From positions 1 through 22,794 of the forward strand of contig JBBSLC010000033.1 in NCBI GenBank assembly GCA_038255685.1: a DNA stretch of 22,794 nt, written 5' to 3'. A model generated the notes under the pieces. The model saw nothing but the letters and a program-made list of their open reading frames with translations. It was not told where the DNA came from and made no database searches. The position numbers and the translations under genes were made by a program. Position 1 is the stretch's first letter. The number at the start of each line of letters is the position of its first letter. Positions 6,947 to 14,183 of the stretch are shown piece by piece. The stretch is from CADCSY01 sp038255685. GTDB lineage: Bacteria; Actinomycetota; Acidimicrobiia; Acidimicrobiales; CADCSY01.

Positions 6947-8242
6947 GTGTCCATCAGGGTCAGCGCCTCTGCCGAGCGGCTGCGCGGAAGCCTCTTCTTC
7001 GTCCCCATGCTCTTCGTCGTGGCCGGCGTGGCAGTCGGCTTCGCAGCGATCGGGCTCGATGGGGAGCTCGACGACGGGGCGACGGACCTGCCGTTCGTCC
7101 TGACGTCGACGGTCGACAGCGCCCGAGCGGTGCTGGGGGTCATCGCCTCAGCGACGATCACGGTGGCGGGCATCGCGTTCTCTGTCGTGCTGCTCGTCAT
7201 CCAGCAGGCATCCAGCCAGTTCTCGCCGAGGGTGGTGCACAGCCTCTTCCGCGATCCCTTCAACCGGCGGGTGGTGGGCGTGGCGGTCGGCACCTTCACC
7301 TACTGCCTCATCGTGCTGCGCTCCGTCCGGGGACCGCTCGAGGAGGGCGGCGAGGCAGCCGTCCCGAACCTCTCGGTCGCCGTGGCGGTCGTGCTGGGCA
7401 TCATCGCCATGCTGGCGGTCATCGCCTTCATCGACCACAACGCCCATACGATGGAGGTGAGCGAGATCCTCTCTCGCGTGTCGAACGACACCGTCGCCCA
7501 GGTCGAGCGCTGGCAGGAGCGGGAGGAGCTCGACGAGCGGGACGAGGTGCCGCCGGGACCGGGTCACTGCATCACCTTCGAGAAGAGCGGCTGGCTGCAG
7601 CAGGTGAGCACGGACGTGCTGCTCCACCTCGTACCTGCTCGAGGGACGATCCGACTCGACATCACGCCCGGTCGCTACGCCGTGCGCGGGACGCCGATGT
7701 GCACGCTCTGGCCGGCACCGGAGGACCGCGACGACGCCCGCACCAGGGCCCAGCGCGCCGTGCAGGTGGGGCCGGCCCGCACCATGCAGGAGGACGCGAG
7801 CTACGGGATCCGCCAGCTCGCCGACGTCGCGCTCATCGCGCTCTCGCCCGGGGTGAACGACCCGACCACGGCGCAGGATGCGATCTTCCACCTGGCGAGC
7901 GTGCTGCGGGAGGCGCTGGTCAGGGACCTCCCACCGCGCGTCGTGCGCGACGAGGAGGGCCGGCGCCTGATCCGAGCCGAGGACCCGGATCACGGAGACC
8001 TCGTCGACCTCGCCTTTGGTGAGATACGACGCACGGGTGCTGCCATGCCGAGGGTTGCGGTCTACCTCTTCGAGGCGCTCCACCTCCTTCAGCAGGCCGT
8101 GGAGGAAGCGGGCGTCAGCGACCGCGTCGAGGTGGTCAGGGATCAGGCAGCCCTCGTGCTGGCAGAAGCCGAGCGCTCCGACGTGCTGCCCGGGGACCTG
8201 CACGAGGTGAGGGCGGCGTACGAGCGACGCTTCGGCGCCTGA
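6947..8242 (+). CDS. DUF2254 predicted membrane protein
   Basis: 431 aa. Four hydrophobic segments in the first 165 residues (about 15-37, 60-86, 108-127, 142-163) are followed by a long soluble C-terminal region. The block AGIAFSVVLLVIQQASSQFSPRVVHSLFRDPFNRRVVG (74-111) and the later IDHNAHTMEVSEILSRV are hallmarks of DUF2254 (PF10011). Further C-terminal family-like sequences are DASYGIRQLADVALIALSPGVNDPTTAQDAI and IRLDITPGRYAVRGTP. The family is widespread in bacteria with no established function. GTG 6947 starts directly before a short basic N-terminus; the ribosome-binding site is weak. It is monocistronic by context: divergent from the 64-aa gene, with a palindrome 4 bases after its stop. 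Confidence 0.88.
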   Translation: MSIRVSASAERLRGSLFFVPMLFVVAGVAVGFAAIGLDGELDDGATDLPFVLTSTVDSARAVLGVIASATITVAGIAFSVVLLVIQQASSQFSPRVVHSLFRDPFNRRVVGVAVGTFTYCLIVLRSVRGPLEEGGEAAVPNLSVAVAVVLGIIAMLAVIAFIDHNAHTMEVSEILSRVSNDTVAQVERWQEREELDERDEVPPGPGHCITFEKSGWLQQVSTDVLLHLVPARGTIRLDITPGRYAVRGTPMCTLWPAPEDRDDARTRAQRAVQVGPARTMQEDASYGIRQLADVALIALSPGVNDPTTAQDAIFHLASVLREALVRDLPPRVVRDEEGRRLIRAEDPDHGDLVDLAFGEIRRTGAAMPRVAVYLFEALHLLQQAVEEAGVSDRVEVVRDQAALVLAEAERSDVLPGDLHEVRAAYERRFGA

Positions 8243-8246
8243 GCGC

Positions 8247-8264
8247 CTTGACCCGGCGGTCAAG
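8247..8264. promoter_or_regulatory. Perfect 18-base palindrome CTTGACC-N4-GGTCAAG, candidate operator
   Basis: The arms CTTGACC and GGTCAAG match perfectly around CGGC. The site lies 4 bases after the DUF2254 stop and 67 bases before the SDR start. No T-run follows, so a terminator is unlikely. Size and symmetry fit a TetR-family dimer site, and such regulators often control actinobacterial acyl-CoA catabolism operons. No regulator gene is in the window. A TACGGT at 8265-8270 could be a -10 element just beside it. Confidence 0.5.
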
Positions 8265-8331
8265 TACGGTGCGACGAGAAGGTCAGGCGGTGCCACGAGG
8301 GCCGTCCGCACGCACACAGGGGGAGCAGCAC

Positions 8332-9240
8332 ATGGGGATCTGCGACGGGCGAGTGGTGATCGTGACCGGCGCTGGACGCGGGATCGGGCGGGAGCACGCG
8401 CTCGAGTTCGCCCGCCAGGGCGCCAAGGTCGTGGTCAACGACCTCGGCGCCGAGGTCGACGGCGCCGGTTCGTCAGCCGGGCCTGCCGGCGAGGTCGTCG
8501 AGCTCATCCGCTCGAGCGGCGGCGAGGCGATCGCCAACGGCGACGACGTCTCGGATTGGGATGGCGCCAAGCGACTCGTCGACTCGGCGATCGAGACGTT
8601 CGGTGACCTGCACGTGCTCGTGAACAACGCCGGGATCCTGCGGGACCGCATGCTCGTCAACATGGACGAGGGCGAGTGGGATGCGGTCATCAAGGTGCAC
8701 CTGAAGGGGACCTTCGCGCCGGCGCGCCACGCTGCTGGGTACTGGCGGGAGCGGTCCAAGGCCGGCGAGACCAACGACGCACGCATCATCAACACGAGCT
8801 CGTCGTCGGGCATCTACGGCAACGTCGGCCAGACCAACTACGGCGCAGCCAAGGCCGGCATCGCCTCGTTCACGGTGATCGCCGCCAAGGAGCTCGAGCG
8901 CTACGGCATCACCGTCAACGCCATCGCCCCCGGCGCCCGCACCCGCATGACCGAGAACCTCGGTGGCGCCAGCTCGCGACCGGTCGAGGAGGGCGCGTTC
9001 GACGCCAGCGCACCCGACAACATCGCCCCCCTCGTGGTGTGGCTCGGGAGCGAGCAGTCGGCGGGGATCACCGGGCGGGTGTTCAACGTCGCCGGCGGGC
9101 GCATCAGCGTGGCCGAGGGCTGGAAGGCAGGACCGGGGTTCGACAAGGGCGAGCGGTGGGACCCCGAGGAGCTCGGGACCGTGATCCCCGACCTCGTGGC
9201 GCAGGCCCAGCCCAACGCCGACATGCGCGGGAACGTCTGA
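8332..9240 (+). CDS. SDR-family 3-hydroxyacyl-CoA dehydrogenase-like protein (MFE-2 type)
   Basis: 302 aa from ATG 8332, preceded by a GGGGGAG Shine-Dalgarno; an earlier in-frame start at 8248 would overlap the palindrome and add a non-conserved leader. It has the classic SDR elements: TGAGRGIG (12-19) for NAD(P) binding, NNAG (98-101), catalytic S157, Y170 and K174 (YGAAK), and a PG motif at 200-201. VVNDLGAEVDGAG near 34-46 and SGGEAIANGDDV (62-73) are typical of the dehydrogenase part of peroxisomal multifunctional enzyme type 2 and its bacterial relatives, which oxidise (3R)-hydroxyacyl-CoA. It heads an operon with two hotdog-fold hydratase subunits (53-base gap, then 1 base), which supports a role in beta-oxidation of fatty acids or sterol side chains. 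Chain-length preference cannot be read. Confidence 0.9.
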   Translation: MGICDGRVVIVTGAGRGIGREHALEFARQGAKVVVNDLGAEVDGAGSSAGPAGEVVELIRSSGGEAIANGDDVSDWDGAKRLVDSAIETFGDLHVLVNNAGILRDRMLVNMDEGEWDAVIKVHLKGTFAPARHAAGYWRERSKAGETNDARIINTSSSSGIYGNVGQTNYGAAKAGIASFTVIAAKELERYGITVNAIAPGARTRMTENLGGASSRPVEEGAFDASAPDNIAPLVVWLGSEQSAGITGRVFNVAGGRISVAEGWKAGPGFDKGERWDPEELGTVIPDLVAQAQPNADMRGNV

Positions 9241-9292
9241 GCGAGTGCTCCGAACCAACCCGATCTGATCCGACCGACGACAGGAGATCGAC

Positions 9293-9790
9293 GTGGCAGT
9301 GAAGCGGTTCCCGGTGGAAGCCGGCCACATCCTCATGTTCGCCCGCAGCATCGGTGACCCCAACCCGGTGTACGAGGACGAAGCGCACGCAGCAGGGACC
9401 GAGGCGGGCGCCATCATCGCCCCGCCCACGTTCGTGCAGGCGAGCGCCCAGTTCGACCCCGACTACTTCCTGCGCCCGAAGATCGGCGCGCCGTGGTTCG
9501 GCTCCGGCAAGGAGCCGAGCGGCATCAAGCGTGAGGGCGGCAGTGGCGGAGGTGGAGGCGGTGGTGGCGGGCTCCACGCCGAGCAGCACTACGAGTACCA
9601 CCGTCCACTCCGCGCCGGTGACGTGCTGACGGCGACGAGCACACCCGGCAAGACGTGGGAGAAGGAGGGGCGCCGTGCTGGCAAGCTCATCTTCTCCGAG
9701 AGCGTGACGGAGTACCGGGACCAAGACGGCGAGCTGGTCGTCACCGCACGCGGCATCGGCGTCCGCACCGAGCGCCCGGTGGAGGGCTGA
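9293..9790 (+). CDS. FAS1-like dehydratase subunit (MaoC N-terminal type) with poly-Gly loop
   Basis: 165 aa from GTG 9293 with an AGGAG at 9282-9286. The sequence VEAGHILMFARSIGDPNPVYEDEAHAA (8-34) and IIAPPTFVQASAQFD (41-55) are typical of the MaoC_dehydrat_N / FAS1-like domain, as in mycobacterial HadA/HadC and HtdA-type subunits. These pair with a MaoC subunit to form a double-hotdog (R)-hydratase. LHAEQHYEYHRPLRAGDVL (94-112) is the conserved second half. Between them is a glycine run (G82-G93 with one Ser), probably a disordered loop. The subunit lacks the D..N..H catalytic hydratase motif; the partner encoded 1 base downstream supplies it. The two are almost certainly a heterodimer. 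Confidence 0.88.
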   Translation: MAVKRFPVEAGHILMFARSIGDPNPVYEDEAHAAGTEAGAIIAPPTFVQASAQFDPDYFLRPKIGAPWFGSGKEPSGIKREGGSGGGGGGGGGLHAEQHYEYHRPLRAGDVLTATSTPGKTWEKEGRRAGKLIFSESVTEYRDQDGELVVTARGIGVRTERPVEG

Positions 9791-9791
9791 C

Positions 9792-10214
9792 ATGGCACTG
9801 CGCAAGAGCGAGCTGGAGGTCGGCGCGACCTTCGAGGCGACCCTGGTCGAGGACCTGAAGCGAACGCAGATCGTGCAGTACGCCGGCTCGTCCGGCGACT
9901 ACAACCCGCTCCACACCGACGAGGTCTTCGCCACCCAGGTCGCGGGCTACCCGAGCACCTTCGCCCACGGCATGCTCACCATGGGGATGACCGGGCGCCT
10001 GCTCACCGACACCGTCGGCGACGGTCGCCTCACCGCGTTCGGCGGGCGCTTCACCTCGCAGGTGTGGCCGGGCGACACCCTCACCGCCACCGCCACCGTG
10101 GCGGCTGTCAGAGAGCACGACGGGGCTGACGTCGTCGACCTCACCGTCGAGACGGTGAACCAGGACGGCACCACCGTGTTCTCCGGCACCGCCACCGCCC
10201 GCATCGACCCGTAG
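9792..10214 (+). CDS. MaoC-family (R)-specific enoyl-CoA hydratase subunit
   Basis: 140 aa, the usual length of a single hotdog MaoC subunit. The hydratase motif is complete: YAGSSGDYNPLHTDEVFA (30-47), with the presumed catalytic pair D36 and H41, and AHGMLTMGMTGRLL (58-71) for the following helix. FGGRFTSQVWPGDTLT (83-98) is the usual substrate-tunnel strand region. The family adds water to trans-2-enoyl-CoA to give (3R)-hydroxyacyl-CoA, the substrate of MFE-2-type dehydrogenases like the SDR two genes upstream. Its ATG begins 1 base after the stop of the FAS1-like subunit, so the two are translated together and likely form a heterodimer similar to mycobacterial HadAB or HtdAB pairs. The operon ends here, followed by a strong hairpin. 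Confidence 0.92.
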   Translation: MALRKSELEVGATFEATLVEDLKRTQIVQYAGSSGDYNPLHTDEVFATQVAGYPSTFAHGMLTMGMTGRLLTDTVGDGRLTAFGGRFTSQVWPGDTLTATATVAAVREHDGADVVDLTVETVNQDGTTVFSGTATARIDP

Positions 10215-10259
10215 CGCCTGGCCCCACGCGCCCGTTCTCTGGCGCCCGACCCCTTCAGC

Positions 10260-10314
10260 CCCGTTCTCGGTGCAGGACAGAGCGAGGGCGACGCTCTGCT
10301 GCACCGAGAACGGG
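10260..10314. repeat. 55-base near-perfect hairpin between convergent genes
   Basis: The outer arms are CCCGTTCTCGGTGCAG (10260-10275) and CTGCACCGAGAACGGG (10299-10314), 16 perfect pairs. A 2-base bulge (GA) is followed by inner arms CAGAGCG (10278-10284) and CGCTCTG (10292-10298) around a 7-base loop. A partial extra copy, CCCGTTCTC, lies at 10231-10239. The hairpin sits between the convergent ends of the MaoC gene (10214) and the DUF4916 gene (10344). There is no T-tract on either side, so it is not a textbook intrinsic terminator. It could end transcription in both directions or be a REP/MITE-like dispersed element. Confidence 0.8.
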
Positions 10315-10343
10315 CTTGGCTTCCGGTTGTGGTCGACGTGCGG

Positions 10344-10880
10344 CTACATCAGGCAGCCGACGTGGGCGAGGGCCATGCGCACGAGGCGGTCGTGGCCGCC
10401 GCTCATCTCGGCCAGCACCGACGGTTCGGCGATCTCCCCGGGGGTGAGCCAGGCGAGGTCGAGCGACCCCTGCGACGGTTGGCAGTCGCCGTCGACCGGC
10501 ACCACGAAGGCGAGGCTCACGGCGTGGTGGCGGGGGTCGTGGAACCCGGTGACCTCCGGGTCGGGAAAATACTCGACGACGGTGAAGGGGGCCGGGTCGG
10601 GTGGCAGGCGGGGGAGGGCGACGGGACCAAGGTCCTTCTCCAGGTGGCGCAGGAGGGCGGCCCGGACGAGCTCGCCGTGCAGGATCCGGCCCGACACCAC
10701 CGTCCGGCTCAGCGACCCGTCGGGCCTGACTCGGAGCAGCAGCCCGGCGTGGGTCACCTTGCCGAGCTCGTCCACCCGCACGGGCAGCGCCTCGACGTAG
10801 ACCATCGGGACCATCGCCCGGGCGGCGTCGAGCTCTTCGGGGGCGAGCCAGCTCCTCTTCGTGTCGGTCTGGTCCGGCAT
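10344..10880 (-). CDS. DUF4916 / Nudix-like hydrolase
   Basis: 178 aa from ATG 10880, with AGGAG (complement of 10885-10889) 4 bases upstream. The whole length matches the actinobacterial DUF4916 family as I know it: WLAPEELDAARAMVPMVYVEALPVRVD at the N-terminus, GLLLR, then GRILHGELVRAALLRHLEKDLGP (64-86), PFTVVEYFPDP (98-108), DPRHHAVSLAFVVPVDGDC (115-133) and a C-terminal ALAHVG. The 64-86 segment aligns with the Nudix box (Gx5Ex7REUxEExGU), but the REUxEE core reads RHLEKD, so several metal-binding glutamates are replaced. The protein may therefore hydrolyse nucleoside-diphosphate-linked compounds by a changed metal site, or only bind them. It is divergent from the BVMO gene (131-base gap). 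Confidence 0.85.
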   Translation of the reverse strand: MPDQTDTKRSWLAPEELDAARAMVPMVYVEALPVRVDELGKVTHAGLLLRVRPDGSLSRTVVSGRILHGELVRAALLRHLEKDLGPVALPRLPPDPAPFTVVEYFPDPEVTGFHDPRHHAVSLAFVVPVDGDCQPSQGSLDLAWLTPGEIAEPSVLAEMSGGHDRLVRMALAHVGCLM

Positions 10881-11011
10881 GGTGCTCCTGGCTCGATCGA
10901 GGCGGGTCGTGGGCGGGGCCACCATCGTCGCCGCTGGCGCATCGGTCCTGGTGCATCCCGCCGGTGCGATCCTCGGTGACGACCGTGTCAGGGACGCGCG
11001 AGGATGCCGTC

Positions 11012-12934
11012 GTGGCCGACCTCCCCCGTGACCTCGCCTCCTCCGACGACGACGCCATCCGCGCTGCCGTCGAGCACGCCGAGGTGCCGGCACTGCTCCC
11101 CGCCCTCGCCGCTGCGCTCGGCGACCCCGACCTCGTCCCCGACCACCTGCGCCCCGACCTGTCGATCCTCATGGATCCCACGGCCGGGCTGTCGCAGGAC
11201 CAGCTCCTCGAGGCCCGCCTGCTGGCGGTCGACGCGCTCGTCCGTCTCCGGGACGACGGCGTTGCTCCGGCTGCGACGCCCGACGTGGACGAGCTGCGCC
11301 GACTGCTCGAGTTCACGTCCGGCGGCGCGCCGGTCGACGACTACCTCGAGCTGCTGCGCGAGGAGCTCGGCATCGGTGAGGACCTGCGCACGCCCACGTG
11401 GCGCAAGGAGGAGCTGGCGCCAGGTCGGCCGTACCGGGTCGCCGTGATCGGCGCCGGCATGTCGGGCCTGGCCGCCGCCCACCGGTTCCACCAGGCCGGC
11501 CTCGACGTGGTCGTCCTCGAGAAGAACCGAGACGTCGGCGGGACCTGGCTCGAGAACACGTATCCCGGCTGTCGGGTCGACGTGTCGAACCACTTCTACA
11601 GCTACTCCTTCGCCCAACGGTCCGACTGGCCCGAGCACTTCTCCTCACAGGAGGTGCTGCTCGACTACTTCAGGGGGGTCGCCGACGAGCTCGGCCTGCG
11701 ACCCCTGATCCGCTTCGGGACCGAGGTGACCGCCGTCGAGCTCGACGAGGCGACGATGACCTGGCACCTCCGGGTGCGCAGCGAGGACGGCGTCGAGGAG
11801 GTGCTCGAGGCGCAGGCGGTCGTGAGCGCCGTCGGCCAGCTGAACCGACCGAACCTGCCCGACATCCCCGGTCTCGAGCGGTTCGAGGGCCCGGCCTTCC
11901 ACTCCGCCCGGTGGGACCACGACGTCGACCTGGCCGGCAAGCGGGTCGTCATCATCGGCACGGGGGCCAGTGCCGCCCAGCTCATCCCGATCGTCGCCGA
12001 CCAGGCGGCCGAGCTGACCATCCTCCAGCGCACGCCGGCGTGGTTCATCCCGACGCCCGACTACCACGATCCCGTGGCGCCGGAGGTCCAGTGGCTGTTC
12101 CGCAACGTGCCCGGCTACGCCAACTGGTACCGGTTCTGGATCTTCTGGCGCAACGTCGAGGGGCTGATGCCGGCGGCCACGGTCGATCCGGGCTGGGAAG
12201 GCGGGGGAGCGTCGGTCAGCGAGCTCAACGACCTCATGCGCCAGCTGCTCGCCGGCTACCTCGGCGCCGAGCTCGCCGATGACCCCGAGCTGCTGGCCAA
12301 GGTCATCCCCGACTACCCGCCGTTCGCCAAGCGGTTCATCCGCGACAACGGCATCTGGGCGACCACCCTCAAGCGCGAGGACGTGCACCTCGTCACCGAC
12401 GCCATCACCGAGATCGTGCCCGAGGGCGTGCGCACCGCCGACGGCGCCGTGCACGAAGCGGACGTGATCATCTACGGGACCGGGTTCCAGGCGTCGGACT
12501 TCCTCACGCCGATGAAGGTGGTCGGGCGCAACGGCGTCGAGCTGCACGAGCGCTGGAAGGGCGACGCCCGCGCCTACCTCGGCATCACGCTGCCCGGCTA
12601 CCCGAGCTTCTTCCTGCTCTACGGGCCGAACACCAACATCGTCGTCAACGGCAGCATCATCTTCTTCTCCGAGTGCGAGGTGCACTACGTGCTCGGCTGC
12701 CTGCGCCAGATCCTCGAGACCGGTGCCCGCGCCATCGATCCGAAGCCCGAGGTGCACGATGCGTACAACGAGCGGGTGGACGCCGAGAACCTGCGGATGG
12801 CGTGGGGGGTCTCGTCGGTGAGTAGCTGGTACAAGAACGTCACCGGGCGGACCGCGCAGAACTGGCCGTTCAGCCTGCTCGACTACTGGCGTCAGACCCG
12901 TGAGCCCGACCTCGGGGACTACGAGCTGCTCTGA
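11012..12934 (+). CDS. Baeyer-Villiger monooxygenase (class B flavoprotein), HAPMO-like
   Basis: 640 aa from GTG 11012 (upstream GAGGA); in-frame GTG codons at 10964, 10976 and 10985 are alternatives. It inserts one O2-derived oxygen into ketones to give esters or lactones, using FAD and NADPH. Both Rossmann motifs are present: GAGMSG (147-152) for FAD and GTGASA (316-321) for NADPH. The BVMO fingerprint FxGxxxHxxxW(D/P) is FEGPAFHSARWD (291-302), and GGTWLENTYPGCRVD (176-190) is the usual FAD-side signature. The first 135 residues are a helical extension absent from cyclohexanone monooxygenase but present in 4-hydroxyacetophenone monooxygenase, whose length (640 aa) this matches. Substrate unknown; with nearby acyl-CoA genes, an aryl ketone, steroid or terpenoid ketone is plausible. 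Confidence 0.92.
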   Translation: MADLPRDLASSDDDAIRAAVEHAEVPALLPALAAALGDPDLVPDHLRPDLSILMDPTAGLSQDQLLEARLLAVDALVRLRDDGVAPAATPDVDELRRLLEFTSGGAPVDDYLELLREELGIGEDLRTPTWRKEELAPGRPYRVAVIGAGMSGLAAAHRFHQAGLDVVVLEKNRDVGGTWLENTYPGCRVDVSNHFYSYSFAQRSDWPEHFSSQEVLLDYFRGVADELGLRPLIRFGTEVTAVELDEATMTWHLRVRSEDGVEEVLEAQAVVSAVGQLNRPNLPDIPGLERFEGPAFHSARWDHDVDLAGKRVVIIGTGASAAQLIPIVADQAAELTILQRTPAWFIPTPDYHDPVAPEVQWLFRNVPGYANWYRFWIFWRNVEGLMPAATVDPGWEGGGASVSELNDLMRQLLAGYLGAELADDPELLAKVIPDYPPFAKRFIRDNGIWATTLKREDVHLVTDAITEIVPEGVRTADGAVHEADVIIYGTGFQASDFLTPMKVVGRNGVELHERWKGDARAYLGITLPGYPSFFLLYGPNTNIVVNGSIIFFSECEVHYVLGCLRQILETGARAIDPKPEVHDAYNERVDAENLRMAWGVSSVSSWYKNVTGRTAQNWPFSLLDYWRQTREPDLGDYELL

Positions 12935-12944
12935 GCGATCCGAG

Positions 12945-13352
12945 TCACTCGCTGGCGGCGGCGGCCGCCTTGGCCTTCGCCGCCTGGCTGCGGGCGAGGA
13001 GCGCAGCGGGGATCCGGCTCGCCGCCCCGTCGGCGGCCGGAGCGTCGGCGGTCGCCGCCGGTGCGGCTGCGTCGGGTGCCGGGGCCTCGGTCGCCCGCTT
13101 CGCGGCCGCGGCCGCAGCTGCCGCACGCCGCTCCTGGTACGCCGGCCAGTCATCCTCTTCCACCACGGCGGCAGCGTCGATCGAGCCGAGCCAGACGCCG
13201 TTGTCCCACTGGACCCAGTAGCGGAACCACGTCAGCCCGTTCACCAGCTGGATCCTGCCCGCCGTGCCCTCGGGCACGCCGACGAGGGGCTGTGCCGCCA
13301 CCACCCGGGTCTTGATCGGCAGGACGCCCGTGTCGCTCTTCGCCTTGGCCAT
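12945..13352 (-). CDS. Small protein with SH3-like core and Ala/Lys-rich tail
   Basis: 135 aa in two parts. Residues about 13-66 (IKTRVVAAQPLVGVPEGTAGRI, then WFRYWVQWDNGVWLGSI) have alternating strands and Trp/Tyr residues like a KOW/SH3-type small barrel. The pattern PEGT.G.....G..W.RYWV...NG.W.GS recurs in uncharacterised actinobacterial proteins. Residues 77-135 are low complexity, mostly Ala with Lys, Arg and Pro, ending IPAALLARSQAAKAKAAAAASE. Such Ala/Lys tails occur in nucleoid-associated proteins, and the IPA.LL.RS..AK segment recurs in several unrelated actinobacterial proteins. Function unknown. The stop lies 10 bases from the convergent BVMO stop. A TACCGT close to the ATG on the minus strand could give a leaderless or short-leader transcript. 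Confidence 0.75.
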   Translation of the reverse strand: MAKAKSDTGVLPIKTRVVAAQPLVGVPEGTAGRIQLVNGLTWFRYWVQWDNGVWLGSIDAAAVVEEDDWPAYQERRAAAAAAAAKRATEAPAPDAAAPAATADAPAADGAASRIPAALLARSQAAKAKAAAAASE

Positions 13353-13405
13353 GGTGGACGAACGGTACCTGCCGGCGCGTCGTCAGCCGAACCGGTGCGA
13401 CGGCC

Positions 13406-14104
13406 TCAGCTGAACAGCTTGTCCAGCGCCTTGCGCTCGAGCTCGTTCCAGCGGGTGAGCCGTTCGCCCAGCTCCGCGATCTCGCCTTCGTCGAGGTGGT
13501 GGGCTCCGTCCTCGGCGGTGATGCGACAGATGTCGAACGGCGGCCCGACCATCGGCGAGGTGTCGCTCAGGGCAACGAGGACGCGGAGGGCACCGACCAC
13601 GCCGAAGCGGACGTCTCTCTCGGACATGTCGAAGTGGGCGAGCAGGGCGCCGGCCTGCTGGGCCATGGGCGCCCCACCGCCGATCGCATGGAAGCCGATG
13701 TCCTCGTAGTGGGTGACGAGCCCGTTCGGGTTCACCTCGATGATCCACGGCACGTCGCCGCTGTAACCGGCGGCGAGGACGTAGGCCGACGGCGTGCCGG
13801 CGGTCTCCTCGCCGGGGATGTGCTCGATGAAGTGCTCGTAGTGGTGCTTCATGACCGGGAGCGTGCGCTCCTGGAGGGCCCGCCCGACGTCGTCGGACTC
13901 GACGATCGCAGGTGCGCTGTCACGGAAGATCCGCTCGAGGTCACCGAGCACCGACCGGGCGCCGCTGCCGCCCCAGGCGGCGTGGTCGCCCATGTCGTGC
14001 AGCTTCTGGGCGGGGTAGCTCATGCCCCGGGCGCTCTCGGTGATCTGGGAGTCGGAGGCGATGACGAGCCCGTCGGCGCAGCGGACGGAGAGGACGACGG
14101 TCAT
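13406..14104 (-). CDS. Stand-alone proteasome-like Ntn hydrolase (20S/HslV/Anbu superfamily)
   Basis: 232 aa starting Met-Thr. Counting Thr as residue 1, the sequence TVVLSVRCADGLVIASD puts Asp at 17 and AQK puts Lys at 33: exactly the Thr1/Asp17/Lys33 catalytic set of proteasomal beta subunits and HslV. No propeptide is present; Met removal alone would expose the nucleophile, as in HslV. Later parts fit the fold: SVLGDLERIF helix, PWIIEVNPNGLVTHYEDIGFHAIGGGAPMAQQAGALL (the HslV/Anbu-like central strand-GxGGxxAQ-helix) and a final DICRITAEDG strand. About 30 C-terminal residues form a charged helix (GEIAELGERLTRWNELERKAL). No alpha subunit, ATPase (Mpa/HslU) or Pup gene is next to it, so it is separate from any prcBA locus. 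It could be a self-assembling peptidase; partners unknown. Confidence 0.85.
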   Translation of the reverse strand: MTVVLSVRCADGLVIASDSQITESARGMSYPAQKLHDMGDHAAWGGSGARSVLGDLERIFRDSAPAIVESDDVGRALQERTLPVMKHHYEHFIEHIPGEETAGTPSAYVLAAGYSGDVPWIIEVNPNGLVTHYEDIGFHAIGGGAPMAQQAGALLAHFDMSERDVRFGVVGALRVLVALSDTSPMVGPPFDICRITAEDGAHHLDEGEIAELGERLTRWNELERKALDKLFS

Positions 14105-14183
14105 GATCGGCCGCTACCCCGGCTCGGTGGCCATGAACCACCGCCGCCGTGGACCAGCCCCGCCGTTGCGCGACCATGGGTGG

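Noticed and set aside
8248..8331. Longer N-terminus for the SDR
   Set aside because: The leader is not SDR-like, overlaps the palindrome and lacks a ribosome-binding site, while ATG 8332 has one and begins just before the Rossmann strand.
10260..10314. Hairpin as a classical intrinsic terminator
   Set aside because: No T-run follows on either strand, so it is reported as a repeat or hairpin with uncertain role.
11645..13153. Minus-strand frame antisense to the BVMO
   Set aside because: Repetitive Val/Asp/Gly/Arg composition with no motif. The BVMO fingerprint and Rossmann motifs are on the plus strand.
14022..14183. Upstream extension of DUF3039
   Set aside because: It overlaps the start of the divergent proteasome-like gene. 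DUF3039 proteins are short and begin just before the LDVDRDGDH block.
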